6,100 nt of DNA from Clostridia bacterium (lineage in GTDB: Bacteria; Bacillota; Clostridia; Christensenellales; Pumilibacteraceae). The number at the start of each line of letters is the position of its first letter. The first letter of the stretch is position 1. A program made the position numbers and the translations under genes. The notes beneath the pieces are model-generated. The model had not been told where the DNA came from. It did no database searches and worked only from the letters and a program-made list of their open reading frames with translations. Where the stretch lies: the NCBI GenBank assembly GCA_900762945.1, contig CAAFIN010000204.1:1-6100 (forward strand). The letters are read 5' to 3'. Shown piece by piece: positions 5,896 to 6,100 of this stretch.

Positions 5896-6100
5896 TTACT
5901 CGACGTTGCGGATCTGCTCCTTGATTTTTTCCAGTTCGTTCTTCATGTAAATAACGAGGTTGGTAAGTTCGGTGTCGTTCGACTTAGATCCCATCGTATT
6001 GATTTCTCTGCCGATTTCCTGCGAAAGAAAATCAAGGTTTCTGCCCTGCGGATCAGACGAGTCGAGCGCGGCGCGGAACTGCGCTATATGCGAATGCAAC
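5896..6100 (-). CDS. yicC: YicC/YloC-family endoribonuclease, C-terminal part (5' end outside window)
   Basis: This is the last 67 or so codons of a gene that begins beyond base 6100; it ends with TAA at 5898–5896. The visible residues match the conserved C-terminal domain (DUF1732) of YicC-like proteins: an opening SHIAQFRAAL stretch, then GRNLDFLSQEIGREIN and TMGSKS, then an amphipathic helix ending MKNELEKIKEQIRNVE, the typical family C-terminus. Members of the family have been reported as endoribonucleases acting on RNA; that activity is knowledge of the family and is not shown here. The first visible in-frame codon (6099–6097) is TTG read as internal leucine, not a start. Being followed by gmk is typical of the yicC locus in both Bacillota and Proteobacteria. 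Identification is firm; function in this organism is inferred. Confidence 0.93.
   Translation of the reverse strand, partial: LHSHIAQFRAALDSSDPQGRNLDFLSQEIGREINTMGSKSNDTELTNLVIYMKNELEKIKEQIRNVE

Noticed and set aside
1..6100. CRISPR array, tRNA, rRNA, insertion sequence, prophage or defence system
   Set aside because: No spaced direct repeats, cloverleaf, transposase or phage-like genes are visible. The window is filled almost end to end by eight housekeeping genes on one strand.

Overview
The window holds a single, tightly packed run of housekeeping genes, all on the minus strand, so transcription runs from base 6100 down to base 1. In that direction the order is yicC (3' end only), gmk, rpoZ, coaBC, priA, def, fmt and rsmB (5' end only). 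The gene order yicC–gmk–rpoZ–coaBC–priA–def–fmt–rsmB is the classic arrangement of Bacillota (Firmicutes). Together with base composition near one half G+C by eye, frequent CpG and mostly CGN arginine codons, it suggests a member of the Clostridia, perhaps an uncultured gut lineage. The phylum-level placement is fairly safe; anything finer is a guess.

Region by region: 5896–6100 is the C-terminal part of a YicC/YloC-family endoribonuclease. After 38 bases comes guanylate kinase (5243–5857), then another 38 bases and the RNA polymerase omega subunit (5007–5204). CoaBC (3822–5003) starts at a GTG three bases after the omega stop. PriA (1623–3821) starts directly after the CoaBC stop with no gap. 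Peptide deformylase (1142–1600) follows after 22 bases with its own strong ribosome binding site. Fmt (213–1145) and RsmB (1–216) are each joined to the previous gene by a 4-base ATGA overlap. There is no intergenic space over 38 bases, no internal terminator and no convincing internal promoter, so the window reads as the middle of one operon.

The genes serve nucleotide supply (GMP to GDP), transcription (omega), coenzyme A synthesis, replication restart (PriA), translation initiation and N-terminal processing (Fmt formylates initiator Met-tRNA, Def removes the formyl group later), and RNA decay or modification (YicC, RsmB).

I found no new biological system. The points most worth a second look are: rpoZ, coaBC and priA lie in one continuous reading frame separated only by two TAG stops; Fmt lacks the usual Asn-Pro-Trp-Pro linker motif; and remA, normally between yicC and gmk in Bacillota, is absent from that place.
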